Below, piece after piece: positions 8,148 to 15,882 of a stretch of 64,000 nt of DNA. Location: NCBI RefSeq assembly GCF_026242045.1, contig NZ_JAPJDO010000010.1:161462-225461 (forward strand), given 5' to 3'. A program made the translations under genes and the position numbers. The stretch comes from Mycobacterium pinniadriaticum. Its GTDB lineage: Bacteria > Actinomycetota > Actinomycetes > Mycobacteriales > Mycobacteriaceae. How positions within the stretch are numbered: position 1 is the stretch's first letter; every line of letters starts with the position of its first letter. The notes below the pieces were generated by a model. The model worked only from the letters and a program-made list of their open reading frames with translations. It did no database searches and was not told the DNA's origin.

Positions 8148-9511
8148 CGATTGCGATCGTCGCGTTCGGCGGCAACGCACTGGTCACCGACGCCGACCAC
8201 GACTCCATCCCGCAACAGTACGAGACGGTCAGCGCGACCGTGCCACCGCTGGTCGACATGGTAGAGCGGGGCTGGAAACTCGTTGTGTCGCATGGCAACG
8301 GGCCGCAGGTGGGATTCATCCTCCGCCGCTCCGAACTCGCCCAGGACGAGGTCGATCCGGTTCCCGTCGACTACGCCGTGGCCGACACCCAGGGCGCGAT
8401 CGGTTACATGTTCGTCAAAGCCCTGCGCAACGAACTGGCCCGGCGGGGGCTGTCCCGGCCGGTCGTGGCAGTGGTGACCCACTCGGTGGTCCGCCTCGAC
8501 GATCCGGCCTTCGACGATCCGACCAAGCCGGTCGGATCGTTCCTCACCGAGGCCAGGGCCACGGCGTTGGCGGCCAGCCAGGGCTGGACGATTGCCGAGG
8601 ACTCCGGCCGCGGATGGCGGCGCACGGTGGCCTCGCCGCGGCCCACGACGATCCTGGAGACCCACGTGATCGGCCGGCTGATCGACGACGGCGCGATCGT
8701 CGTCGCGGTCGGCGGTGGCGGTATCCCGGTCGCGCTCGAACCGGACGGCACCGTCGTCGGGGTGGAAGCCGTCGTCGACAAAGACATCGCCTCGGGGCTA
8801 CTCGCCCATGAACTGGGGGCGGATCTGTTGATGATCCCCACCGGAGTGCCCCGGGTGGCCATCGGATTCGGGACACCCGACGAGACCTGGCTCGACACGA
8901 TCACGGTGGCGCAGGCTCGCGACTACATCGCCGCCGGCCAGTTCGGCAAGGGCTCGATGGAACCCAAGGTGGCGGCCGTCGCCGACTTCGTTGCCGCGAC
9001 ACCGGGGGCAGTGGGTGTCATCGGGGCCGCCGAGGAGATCCCGGCGATCCTGGCCGGGACGTCGGGAACCCGCATCGTCGGCGATACTGAAGCGGTGCCA
9101 GCTGACGACGAAACCGACACCGATGCGGTGCTGTTGGCGGTGAACGGCACCCTGATGCGCGGACTGAAGCTGTCACCGAACATGGCCGCCGCCGGCGCCA
9201 CCTTCGTTCGGGAGGCCGGCACCGAGCCGGTGTACCGGTTGTGGACCATCAACGACGACCACCCCGCGATGATCCGGGTCACCGACGGTTCCGGTGTCGC
9301 CGTGGCCGTCGAGGTGTGGGAGGTACCCGCGGCGGGCTTGGCCGAAATCCTGCTCAACGAGCCGCCTGGGCTGTCGATCGGCAAGGTGCGCCTCCACGAC
9401 GGGTCGACGGTGCTCGGCGTGATCGGAGAGCCCGCTCTGGTCGAGGGGCAGCGCGAAATCAGCGAGTTCGGCGGCTGGCGGGCCTACACGGCGGCCGAAG
9501 GGCTGGTGTGA
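8144..9511 (+). CDS. Carbamate kinase fused to an allophanate-hydrolase C-terminal (AtzF-C) domain
   Basis: Residues 1-312 form a complete carbamate kinase: AFGGNAL at the N-terminus, SHGNGPQVG (ATP/carbamate site), AVGGGGIPV and the GSMEPKVAA helix. These enzymes convert carbamoyl phosphate + ADP to carbamate + ATP and normally end near residue 310. Here about 125 further residues (331-455) read VNGTLMRGL, VYRLWTI, VAVEVWEVPAAGL, LGVIGEPALV and ISEFGGWRAY. That pattern matches the C-terminal domain of allophanate hydrolase, reported to decarboxylate N-carboxycarbamate to carbamate. The ATG at 8144 lies in the DUF1116 stop. The fusion joins a carbamate-producing to a carbamate-using activity. 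Confidence 0.88.
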   Translation: MTIAIVAFGGNALVTDADHDSIPQQYETVSATVPPLVDMVERGWKLVVSHGNGPQVGFILRRSELAQDEVDPVPVDYAVADTQGAIGYMFVKALRNELARRGLSRPVVAVVTHSVVRLDDPAFDDPTKPVGSFLTEARATALAASQGWTIAEDSGRGWRRTVASPRPTTILETHVIGRLIDDGAIVVAVGGGGIPVALEPDGTVVGVEAVVDKDIASGLLAHELGADLLMIPTGVPRVAIGFGTPDETWLDTITVAQARDYIAAGQFGKGSMEPKVAAVADFVAATPGAVGVIGAAEEIPAILAGTSGTRIVGDTEAVPADDETDTDAVLLAVNGTLMRGLKLSPNMAAAGATFVREAGTEPVYRLWTINDDHPAMIRVTDGSGVAVAVEVWEVPAAGLAEILLNEPPGLSIGKVRLHDGSTVLGVIGEPALVEGQREISEFGGWRAYTAAEGLV

Positions 9512-9515
9512 CCAA

Positions 9516-9552
9516 GATGGTATAGCCACGGTCGATGGTGTCCGATACCATC
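9516..9552. promoter_or_regulatory. Operator-like palindrome with an extra half-site
   Basis: GATGGTGTCCGATACCATC at 9534-9552 is a 19-bp palindrome with one mismatch. A further half-site GATGGTAT lies at 9516-9523 and is perfectly inverted against ATACCATC at 9545-9552. It sits between the carbamate kinase stop and the ATG (9589) of the first diguanylate cyclase, where a repressor of that gene would bind. The TGGT-N7-ACCA core resembles GntR-class operators. Binding protein unknown. Confidence 0.45.
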
Positions 9553-9588
9553 CGTCACACATACTGACCACGACCCAAGGGCTATCGC

Positions 9589-10686
9589 ATGGGTGAGCGC
9601 GAGTTCGCCATCGCCACCTCGGTGCTGCGTGCCACCGGCTTCCTGGGGGCCATCCGAATCTTCACCGGCATGGCCTGCATCTGCCTGGGGCTGCTCAGCT
9701 CGCTCGAACAGCTGCAGGGCATTCAGCCGCTCGGGCCGCACGGGGTGCCGGCCCGCGCCATCCACCTGGCGCTGCTGGTGTCGGCGCTGGTGATCGGCGT
9801 CTGGTGGCTGGCCGCCCCGTGGCCGGGGCATCGGCGGGCGATCGCGTTCGCCGTGTGGGGTGACGTCGCGCTGGCCGCGTCCGGGGCCACCCTCGCGGTG
9901 CCCGAGGCGCGCTTGTCGGCGACCGTCTACATGTGTCTGATCGGGGTGTTCGCGGCGGTGCTGCTCGGGTACCGGGTGCTGTTCCTGCACTGCGGATTCG
10001 CGACCGCGACGATCGTGGCGTTCACCTGGGTCGGTGTGCGCTATGACGGCGCGTCGCTGGCGGTGTTGTCGCTGTATTTTCTGCCCGCGCTGACGACGGT
10101 GGTGGTGATGCCGGCGATCGCCGCGATGGTGATCGAGGGCACCCGCCGTGGTCTGAGTGCCACCGCGTACGCGGCCAACCGTGATCCGTTGACCGGTCTG
10201 CTGAACCGCCGCGGGTTGTATAGGGAAACCGGGCTGGCGCTGGCCCGGAGTCCGCGGGGTGCGGTGCTCGCCGTGGTCGTGATCGATCTCGACGGATTCA
10301 AGCAGCTCAACGATCTTCACGGGCACGGCACCGGCGACGCCACGCTGCGCACCGTCGCCGAACAGCTATCCGAGATGATCCGGACCCGGGATATCGCCGC
10401 CCGCATCGGTGGTGACGAATTCGTGCTCGTCGCTTCGCTTTTGGACGATCACGACCTCGACAGTTTCATCCGTCGGGTACAGGCGCTCACGTTGCGCAAC
10501 CCCGACGGGCTGACGTTGCGGTTCAGCGTGGGCGTGACGTGGGAGCTCGCGGACACCGTCGACTTCGATCTGGATGCCGTCCTGCATCGCGCCGACGAGG
10601 CGATGTACCGCGCGAAACGGGTCGGCGGGGGCACGGCCGTGGTGGTGGAACCGCCGCATGTCGGGGGAGAGCAGCCCGCGGTGTGA
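9589..10686 (+). CDS. Membrane-anchored diguanylate cyclase (GGDEF)
   Basis: The 365-residue protein has about six hydrophobic segments in residues 1-185, then a GGDEF domain (about 195-355) with RIGGDEFVLV and the substrate-binding NRRG. An RTRD inhibitory site lies five residues before GGDEF, so product inhibition by cyclic di-GMP is expected. No EAL or HD-GYP domain is present, so it should synthesise cyclic di-GMP. The N-terminal region is an unassigned sensor. The next gene is a second GGDEF protein in the same direction. Confidence 0.9.
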   Translation: MGEREFAIATSVLRATGFLGAIRIFTGMACICLGLLSSLEQLQGIQPLGPHGVPARAIHLALLVSALVIGVWWLAAPWPGHRRAIAFAVWGDVALAASGATLAVPEARLSATVYMCLIGVFAAVLLGYRVLFLHCGFATATIVAFTWVGVRYDGASLAVLSLYFLPALTTVVVMPAIAAMVIEGTRRGLSATAYAANRDPLTGLLNRRGLYRETGLALARSPRGAVLAVVVIDLDGFKQLNDLHGHGTGDATLRTVAEQLSEMIRTRDIAARIGGDEFVLVASLLDDHDLDSFIRRVQALTLRNPDGLTLRFSVGVTWELADTVDFDLDAVLHRADEAMYRAKRVGGGTAVVVEPPHVGGEQPAV

Positions 10687-10740
10687 GGGACGGATACCTA
10701 GACTGGGGTGAACGTGGGATCGGGGATCAGGGGGGCACCC

Positions 10741-12438
10741 ATGCAGGTCGAATCCGACGATGCGCAGGTGTCGATCGATTCGATGGTGGCGGCTGCCGGT
10801 TTCACCGATTTGTCGCCCGATGCGGGTGTCGTCATACAGGACGTTGACGGTGAGATTGTCGCCGCGTGTGCGCAAGCGGAGACCATCTTGGGGCTGACGA
10901 TCGACCAGATGCGCGGACGTACCTCGCAAGATCCGCGCTGGGCGGCCGTCGACGAGTCCGGTCAGTTCGTCGAGGGTGCTCAACACCCAGCGATCATCGC
11001 GCTGCGCACCCGCACCGCCATCCGTGGCCAGATCATCGGCGCACACCGACCGGGCAGCGACGCGGCCGGACACCATGTGTGGCTTCATGTCGATGCTGTT
11101 CCGCTCTTCCGGGGTGGGGACCCGGAGCCGTGGGCCGTGGTCGTAGTGTTCCGCCCGGTACGCGGAGAGCGACTTCGGGCCCTCGAACTGCGCGACTCCG
11201 AGCGACTCTTCCGGATGATCGCCGAACACAGCTCGGACATGGTGGCCTGGCAGCTGGTGCCTGACACAACGTTCTTGTGGGTGTCGCCCGCCTCTCGTAC
11301 GGTGCTGGGTTTCCACCCCGACGACCTCATCGGCACGTACGGCATCGACCTCGTCCACCCCGATGACCGGGCCCGGCTGGCCGAGTCCTGGCCGGCCGCG
11401 ACGGATGCGCTGCCGAGGTTCATGATGCGCATGCGGCACGCGGACGGTTCCTATCGATGGATCGAGACCACGGCCCATGTTCTTCCCGCCCAGGAGGGCA
11501 GACCTCAGCAGATGATCACCGCCCATCGGGATGTCAGCGATCGCGTGATCGCCGAACGCGCTCGCGATGCCGCCGTGGGGATGTTCGAAATGGCAATGCA
11601 GCACGCCACCATCGGAGTTGCCTGGCGCCAGCGGGACGGCGTCCTGTCGAGGGTCAACCCGGCGTTGTGCAGCATCCTCGGTCGCAGCGCAGATGAATTG
11701 GTGGGGCATTCGCTACGAGAGTTCGCCCTGGACGAGGACTTCGGCCGGGATGACGCGATCGCGGACGTGCAGGCCGGAACGCGGGGTCATCATGAGAGCG
11801 AGCGTCGATTCGTTCGGCCTGACGGGACGGTCGCCTGGTGCCTGCACACCCTCATCGGGCTACCGGACGAATCGGGTGCCATCACCCAATTCCTCGTCCA
11901 ACTCCAAGACATCACCGAGCAGAAAAACGCCGCCGCCCGTCTCGAACGCGCCGCGCTCACCGACCCGCTCACGGGACTGCCCAACCGGACCGTGCTCGAA
12001 GGCCGGCTGACCGATGCGCTTACCGCAGCGCGGTCCGACAACACCAAGGTGGGCGTGCTGTTCATCGATCTCGATCAGTTCAAGCAAGTCAACGACACGC
12101 TCGGTCACGACGCCGGCGACGACCTACTGCGCGAGGTCGGCATCCGGCTGAGCGCCGTGGTGCGTCATACCGACACGACCGTCCGTCTCGGTGGTGACGA
12201 GTTTGTCATTGTGCGCGAACACCTTTCCGGTCCCGAGCAACTGGACGACCTCATCGAGCGTGTCCAGGACGTGTTCGCCACACCGTTCGCCATCAACGGC
12301 TGCCAATTGGCGGTCAACGCCAGCATCGGCAGCGCCGCCGGTGACCACTCCACCGCCGACCAGTTGCTCTCCGATGCCGATGAAGCGATGTACCGGGCCA
12401 AGCGCGGTGCGGGCAGCCCGCCGGAATACCACCTCTGA
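10741..12438 (+). CDS. PAS-containing diguanylate cyclase (GGDEF)
   Basis: A soluble multidomain sensor. An N-terminal PAS-like region (about 20-145) is followed by two clearer PAS domains (RLFRMIAEHSSDM onward, and FEMAMQHATIGVAW onward) with their PAC tails, then GGDEF (about 405-560) with RLGGDEFVIV. An RHTD inhibitory site lies five residues upstream. No EAL domain follows. ATG 10741 is chosen because a G-rich ribosome-binding stretch precedes it by 6 bp; a GTG at 10708 would add 11 residues. The stop lies inside the left copy of the tRNA-derived repeat. Confidence 0.88.
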   Translation: MQVESDDAQVSIDSMVAAAGFTDLSPDAGVVIQDVDGEIVAACAQAETILGLTIDQMRGRTSQDPRWAAVDESGQFVEGAQHPAIIALRTRTAIRGQIIGAHRPGSDAAGHHVWLHVDAVPLFRGGDPEPWAVVVVFRPVRGERLRALELRDSERLFRMIAEHSSDMVAWQLVPDTTFLWVSPASRTVLGFHPDDLIGTYGIDLVHPDDRARLAESWPAATDALPRFMMRMRHADGSYRWIETTAHVLPAQEGRPQQMITAHRDVSDRVIAERARDAAVGMFEMAMQHATIGVAWRQRDGVLSRVNPALCSILGRSADELVGHSLREFALDEDFGRDDAIADVQAGTRGHHESERRFVRPDGTVAWCLHTLIGLPDESGAITQFLVQLQDITEQKNAAARLERAALTDPLTGLPNRTVLEGRLTDALTAARSDNTKVGVLFIDLDQFKQVNDTLGHDAGDDLLREVGIRLSAVVRHTDTTVRLGGDEFVIVREHLSGPEQLDDLIERVQDVFATPFAINGCQLAVNASIGSAAGDHSTADQLLSDADEAMYRAKRGAGSPPEYHL

Positions 12439-12491
12439 CCAGCGCCCCGGCAGCGCCCCGGCAGGGAATCGAACCTGCGACCTAAGGGATT
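12432..12491. repeat. Left attachment-like repeat (displaced tRNA-Arg 3' fragment)
   Basis: This stretch repeats the tRNA-Arg 3' half and the few bases beyond it, matching 13893-13940 in the same orientation and including GAATCGAACCTGCGACCT. It differs by single-base indels and an 11-bp tandem duplication (AGCGCCCCGGC). It lacks the anticodon stem and the 5' half of a tRNA, so it is not a gene. With the intact tRNA it brackets the MNT/HEPN genes, as expected of attL/attR of an integrated element. Confidence 0.75.
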
Positions 12492-12637
12492 TGAGATTTC
12501 GGGCGCCGGGCCGATCCGAAAATGTGCTTGCTTGCGCTCTCGGACTGGCCGAATCCGTCGATTCTTGGTCGTAATCACCGAATAAATGGCAACGCGGTCC
12601 AGGGGCATTGAGACTTCGGATCTCCGAGTCGCCTTAC

Positions 12638-12672
12638 CCGTACTATAGTACGGATGAGCCAACTATAGTTGG
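12638..12672. promoter_or_regulatory. Twin palindromic operators with embedded -10 sequences
   Basis: Two perfect palindromes lie in tandem: CCGTACTATAGTACGG (12638-12653) and CCAACTATAGTTGG (12659-12672). Both share the core ACTATAGT, and their centres are 20 bp apart, about two helical turns. Each contains a TATAGT -10-like hexamer, so bound repressor would cover the promoter. They end 18 bp before the GTG start of the nucleotidyltransferase gene, whose N-terminal winged helix is the obvious candidate autorepressor. Confidence 0.75.
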
Positions 12673-12689
12673 CAACTTGGAGGTGCGCC

Positions 12690-13331
12690 GTGGAGCTGAA
12701 CCGCCCATTTGCGACGGTCACGCCGACTCTGGATGGCGATGTCCTGGCTGTGTTGGCGGCGCACGATGTCACGTTCACAACCGGTCAGATTCACCGCGTG
12801 CTGAATTCCTTCTCCGAGGAAGGCATTCGGAAGGTCCTCGCCAGACTCGTCTCGCAGGGCGTCGTGCTCTCAGAACGCATCGGCAATGCGTTTGCGTACC
12901 GGCTCAACACCGCACATCTGGCGGCAGAGCCGATCCTGGAGTTGGCGAGACTCTTTGACACGTTCCTCAAGCGGCTCGAAGAAGAACTCGGCGGGTGGCA
13001 GTACCCACCCGTATACGCCGCGGTGTTCGGCTCAGCTGTGCGCGGCGCGATGACGCCGGAGAGCGACGTGGACCTGTTCCTGGTCAGTGCGACTGGGACG
13101 CCTGACGCTCTTTGGGCGCGGCAGGTGAACGAGCTTGCCACGGCTGTCACGGCCTGGACGGGTAACGACGCACGTGTTGTGGAGTACACGGAGATCGATC
13201 TCAAGAGCGCGAGAACCGAACCGATGGTGCAAGACCTCCTCGAACGCGGGCTCACCGTGGCCGGATCGCGGGCCTGGCTGTTGAAGCAGGTGAAGCCCGT
13301 CCGCGCAGGAAAAGGCGTGATCGATGAGTGA
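12690..13331 (+). CDS. Winged-helix + MNT nucleotidyltransferase, probable antitoxin
   Basis: Two domains are visible in 213 residues. Residues about 14-72 form a winged helix (TGQIHRVLNSFSEEGIRKVLARLVSQG). A minimal nucleotidyltransferase domain follows, with G114-S115 and D126-V-D128, an exact GSx10DxD motif. In MNT/HEPN toxin-antitoxin pairs such an MNT protein AMPylates and silences the HEPN RNase. GTG 12690 is chosen because GGAGGT lies 5 bp upstream; a TTG at 12669 falls inside the operator. It overlaps the HEPN gene by 8 bp. The fused DNA-binding domain suggests it also represses its own operon. Confidence 0.85.
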   Translation: MELNRPFATVTPTLDGDVLAVLAAHDVTFTTGQIHRVLNSFSEEGIRKVLARLVSQGVVLSERIGNAFAYRLNTAHLAAEPILELARLFDTFLKRLEEELGGWQYPPVYAAVFGSAVRGAMTPESDVDLFLVSATGTPDALWARQVNELATAVTAWTGNDARVVEYTEIDLKSARTEPMVQDLLERGLTVAGSRAWLLKQVKPVRAGKGVIDE

Positions 13332-13710
13332 ACGCACGAGACCCAGCACCGAGAGCATCCGACGCGGCCGGCTCAGAAAGGCTGTCGAGTTCCTTGACGG
13401 CGCGATCCTTATCGATGGCGATATGCCAGATGCAGCCGTCTCACTCTTGGTCAACGCGGGCATCGCGGCCGCCGACGTCATATGTGGTGTGCGCCTTGGT
13501 ATCTACGCTGCTGGTGAAAATCACAACGAGGCCGTTGCTTTATTTGCGAAGGCCGATGCCGGGGTCGAAAAACACCTACGAACGCTGCTGAATGTGAAGT
13601 CCAAGGTGTCGTACACGCATCAGTCGGCTACGGCGGATGAGCGTAAGCGGTCGAGACGCGCGGCAGAGGCTTTGGTACAGGCCGCCCGCCGCGCGGCCGC
13701 AAGTGGCTGA
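13324..13710 (+). CDS. HEPN-domain protein, probable toxin partner of the MNT gene
   Basis: A 128-residue, mostly alpha-helical protein whose order behind an MNT gene and helical pattern (two long helices, DAAVSLLVNAGIAAADVICG in the middle) fit a HEPN domain. The usual RNase motif (RxxxxH) and the HxY AMPylation site of HepT are not evident, so it may belong to a divergent actinobacterial HEPN group or be inactive. Its codons are less GC-rich than the neighbours, including a TTA leucine codon, which supports acquisition by transfer. Confidence 0.7.
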   Translation: MSERTRPSTESIRRGRLRKAVEFLDGAILIDGDMPDAAVSLLVNAGIAAADVICGVRLGIYAAGENHNEAVALFAKADAGVEKHLRTLLNVKSKVSYTHQSATADERKRSRRAAEALVQAARRAAASG

Positions 13711-13892
13711 TCCTCATCGCGCCCCGGTAGGTGCGCGCGACATCCCCGACCAATCTCGCGCCAAATATTCTCTACATCCTAGGAGCCTCATCGCATTCTC
13801 GACGCCATCCTGCTGTAGCTGATCCCATGGAGAGGGCCATTAATTCCGATGAATAAGCGATGATTAACGTTGTAGAGTTCATCTAATGATGC

Positions 13893-13940
13893 CCTCTGAC
13901 CAGCGCCCCCGGCAGGAATCGAACCTGCGACCTAGGGATT
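13893..13940. repeat. Right attachment-like repeat overlapping tRNA-Arg
   Basis: Right-hand copy of the 12432-12491 repeat. It begins just outside the tRNA 3' end (CCTCTGACCAGC) and runs through the T arm to the anticodon stem. The 1.4 kb between the copies holds only the MNT and HEPN genes and their operators; no integrase is present. Bases 13711-13892 contain no gene and are relatively AT-rich. Confidence 0.7.
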
Positions 13941-13977
13941 AGAAGGCCCTTGCTCTATCCAACTGAGCTACGGAGGC
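13904..13977 (-). tRNA. tRNA-Arg (anticodon TCT)
   Basis: Read on the minus strand it starts GCCTCCG, has the D arm GCTCAGTTGGATAGAGC, the anticodon loop CTTCTAA (TCT), a T arm with GGTTCGATTCC, and closes with CGGGGGC plus a G discriminator. No CCA is encoded. It is a typical integration target, and its 3' half is duplicated at 12432-12491. Confidence 0.93.
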
Positions 13978-14047
13978 AGCGCCTCGACAGTCTAGCGGGG
14001 CGGATTTGCCAGCTGAGGCGCGTGTAGACCGGTGAGCCGGAAGCGTC

Positions 14048-14407
14048 TCAGCCGTCCTCGGTGCCGAATCGGATCTGCAATGCGTCGCGCAGCCGCTGGA
14101 CTTCACGCAGCTTCTCGCGCAGCCGCAATGCCGGTTCGGGCGTCCGCGCGGCGCCCCAGCCGGCGTCGCGCCGAGTGGTCCAACGGCCCTGCGCGACCAG
14201 GATCAGGTCCTCGAGGTCGGTGATCTCACCTTGCAGCGACTCGGTGAATACCCGGGCCTGAGCGGTGTCGTTGGGATGGGCGGCATGCTTGCCCGGATTG
14301 CGTGGGCTCCGCGAACTCGACGGTTTAGGCGCACCCGCGGTGACGATCGACCGGGTGCGGGCGGGCGGGCCGACGGCGGGGCCCGCGGGTGGATCGTCCA
14401 GAAGCAT
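14048..14407 (-). CDS. Conserved hypothetical actinobacterial protein with C-terminal coiled coil
   Basis: 119 residues. The first ~50 are Pro/Ala/Ser-rich and low in complexity. The second half (RVFTESLQGEITDLEDLILVAQGRW, then LRLREKLREVQRLRDALQIRF) is charged and helical. I do not recognise a named family. ATG at 14407 is preferred to a TTG two codons upstream; no strong ribosome binding site is seen. It is divergent from lipQ, with 264 bp between them holding no other gene. Confidence 0.6.
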   Translation of the reverse strand: MLLDDPPAGPAVGPPARTRSIVTAGAPKPSSSRSPRNPGKHAAHPNDTAQARVFTESLQGEITDLEDLILVAQGRWTTRRDAGWGAARTPEPALRLREKLREVQRLRDALQIRFGTEDG

Positions 14408-14671
14408 GGACAAATAGTCCGATGGAACACTTGGGGTTTCCTGGGAGTCGACCTTGCAGGCGGCCCGTGTGAGCTATCTAGATAGTTTCGCCAATTTCTT
14501 GGTCGCTGGCCTGCGGGAATGGCGGCCGGGCAGGAAAAGTTCCTGAGAAATCCTCAGGTTTGGCCAAAGTTGAGTTATGGTGTGACGACTGGCACACGCC
14601 TGCTCGGGGCGCCGATTCCGCGGCCTGGCAAAGGCGTTAGGGGAGCTAAGGACGAGGGAGTCTGACAGCTT

Positions 14672-15880
14672 ATGAGCAGCCCGATCGAGCAGGTCACCGC
14701 GCGATGCACGCGGGCCTACCACACCGGCTCGCTGCTGCTGCGCGGGTCGCCGGCAGCCGCGGGTTGGCTGCTGGGCTGGCTCTCGGCTGAATTCGCCCCG
14801 CACGTCCTTACCGGACACGCGCTCTCGGCAGTGCCGTCGCCGCTGGAGAAAATCGCGTGCGCCCTGGCTGTTCAGAAGGCTGACACCGTCCTGGACAGCG
14901 CGCTCCAGGAGACGTTCGGCGAGGATTACACCGCCGCGGTGCGGCACCCGCTGGAGCCGTACACCGCCCGGCGGCCCAACCTGGCCGCCGTCGTCGAGGC
15001 CATGCGGCATCGAGGCCGGTACGCGGCGACCACCAGGAACATCTCCTACGGACCCGGCGGTGGCAATCACCTACTCGACATCTGGCGCCGTCCCGACCTG
15101 CCGAAGGGGGGTCGCGCGCCGGTCCTGATCCATGTACCCGGCGGCGGGTGGTCGGTCAACGACAAACGAGGCCAGGGTTATCCGCTGATGACCCGGATGT
15201 CCGAGCTGGGTTGGATCTGCGTCTCGATCAACTACAGCCGAAGCCCGCGTAACGCGTTTCCGACCCACATCGTCGACGTCAAACGGGCCATCGCCTGGGT
15301 CAAGGCCAACATCGCCGCGTACGGCGGCGACCCCGACTTCGTAGCGATCACCGGCGGCTCGGCCGGTGGGCACCTGGCTTCACTGGCCGCGCTCAGCTCC
15401 GGGGACCCCGCGCTGCAGCCGGGCTTCGAAGCCGCCGACACCAGCGTGCAGGCCGCGGCGCCCTATTACGGCGTCTACGACCTGACCAACGCCGACAACA
15501 TGCACCCGCTGATGATGCCGCTGCTCGAGCATGTCGTGATGCAGCGCCGCCTGGCCGACGATCCCCAGCTGTACCGCGACGCGTCGCCGATGCATCGCAT
15601 CCACCGCGGTGCCCCGCCGTTCTTTGTGCTGCACGGTGAAAACGACGCCGTCATACCGAGTTCGCAAGCGCGAGCCTTCACCACCGCGCTACGTAAGTCG
15701 GGTTCCCGCACGGTGTCCTATGCCGAGTTGCCCAACGCCCACCACGCCTTCGACACCATTGCCACCTTGCGCTGCCAACTGGCGGCCGAGGCCGTCGCAA
15801 GCTTCCTCGGCATCATCTACGGCCGGCATGTCGCGGTGGGGAAGCGGATCAGAAGGGCGGCTGTCAGCTCAGCGAGCTGA
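14672..15880 (+). CDS. lipQ: HSL-family carboxylesterase (LipQ-like)
   Basis: The 402-residue alpha/beta hydrolase has the oxyanion-hole motif HVPGGGW near residue 153, the nucleophile elbow GGSAGG near 230, the acidic residue in GENDAVIP and the His in NAHHAF. These define the hormone-sensitive-lipase (Lip) esterases that hydrolyse short acyl esters. Hydrophobic residues around 30-50 may tether it to membrane. It sits between an EchA14-type gene and the wax ester synthase/plsC/plsB2 cluster, as in M. tuberculosis (Rv2485c), hence the symbol. It runs convergently with the SDR gene, with stops 3 bp apart. Confidence 0.85.
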   Translation: MSSPIEQVTARCTRAYHTGSLLLRGSPAAAGWLLGWLSAEFAPHVLTGHALSAVPSPLEKIACALAVQKADTVLDSALQETFGEDYTAAVRHPLEPYTARRPNLAAVVEAMRHRGRYAATTRNISYGPGGGNHLLDIWRRPDLPKGGRAPVLIHVPGGGWSVNDKRGQGYPLMTRMSELGWICVSINYSRSPRNAFPTHIVDVKRAIAWVKANIAAYGGDPDFVAITGGSAGGHLASLAALSSGDPALQPGFEAADTSVQAAAPYYGVYDLTNADNMHPLMMPLLEHVVMQRRLADDPQLYRDASPMHRIHRGAPPFFVLHGENDAVIPSSQARAFTTALRKSGSRTVSYAELPNAHHAFDTIATLRCQLAAEAVASFLGIIYGRHVAVGKRIRRAAVSSAS

Positions 15881-15882
15881 CG

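Noticed and set aside
12432..12491. Second tRNA-Arg gene
   Set aside because: Only the T arm and part of the 3' half are present, with indels; no 5' acceptor strand or anticodon arm. Treated as an attachment-type repeat.
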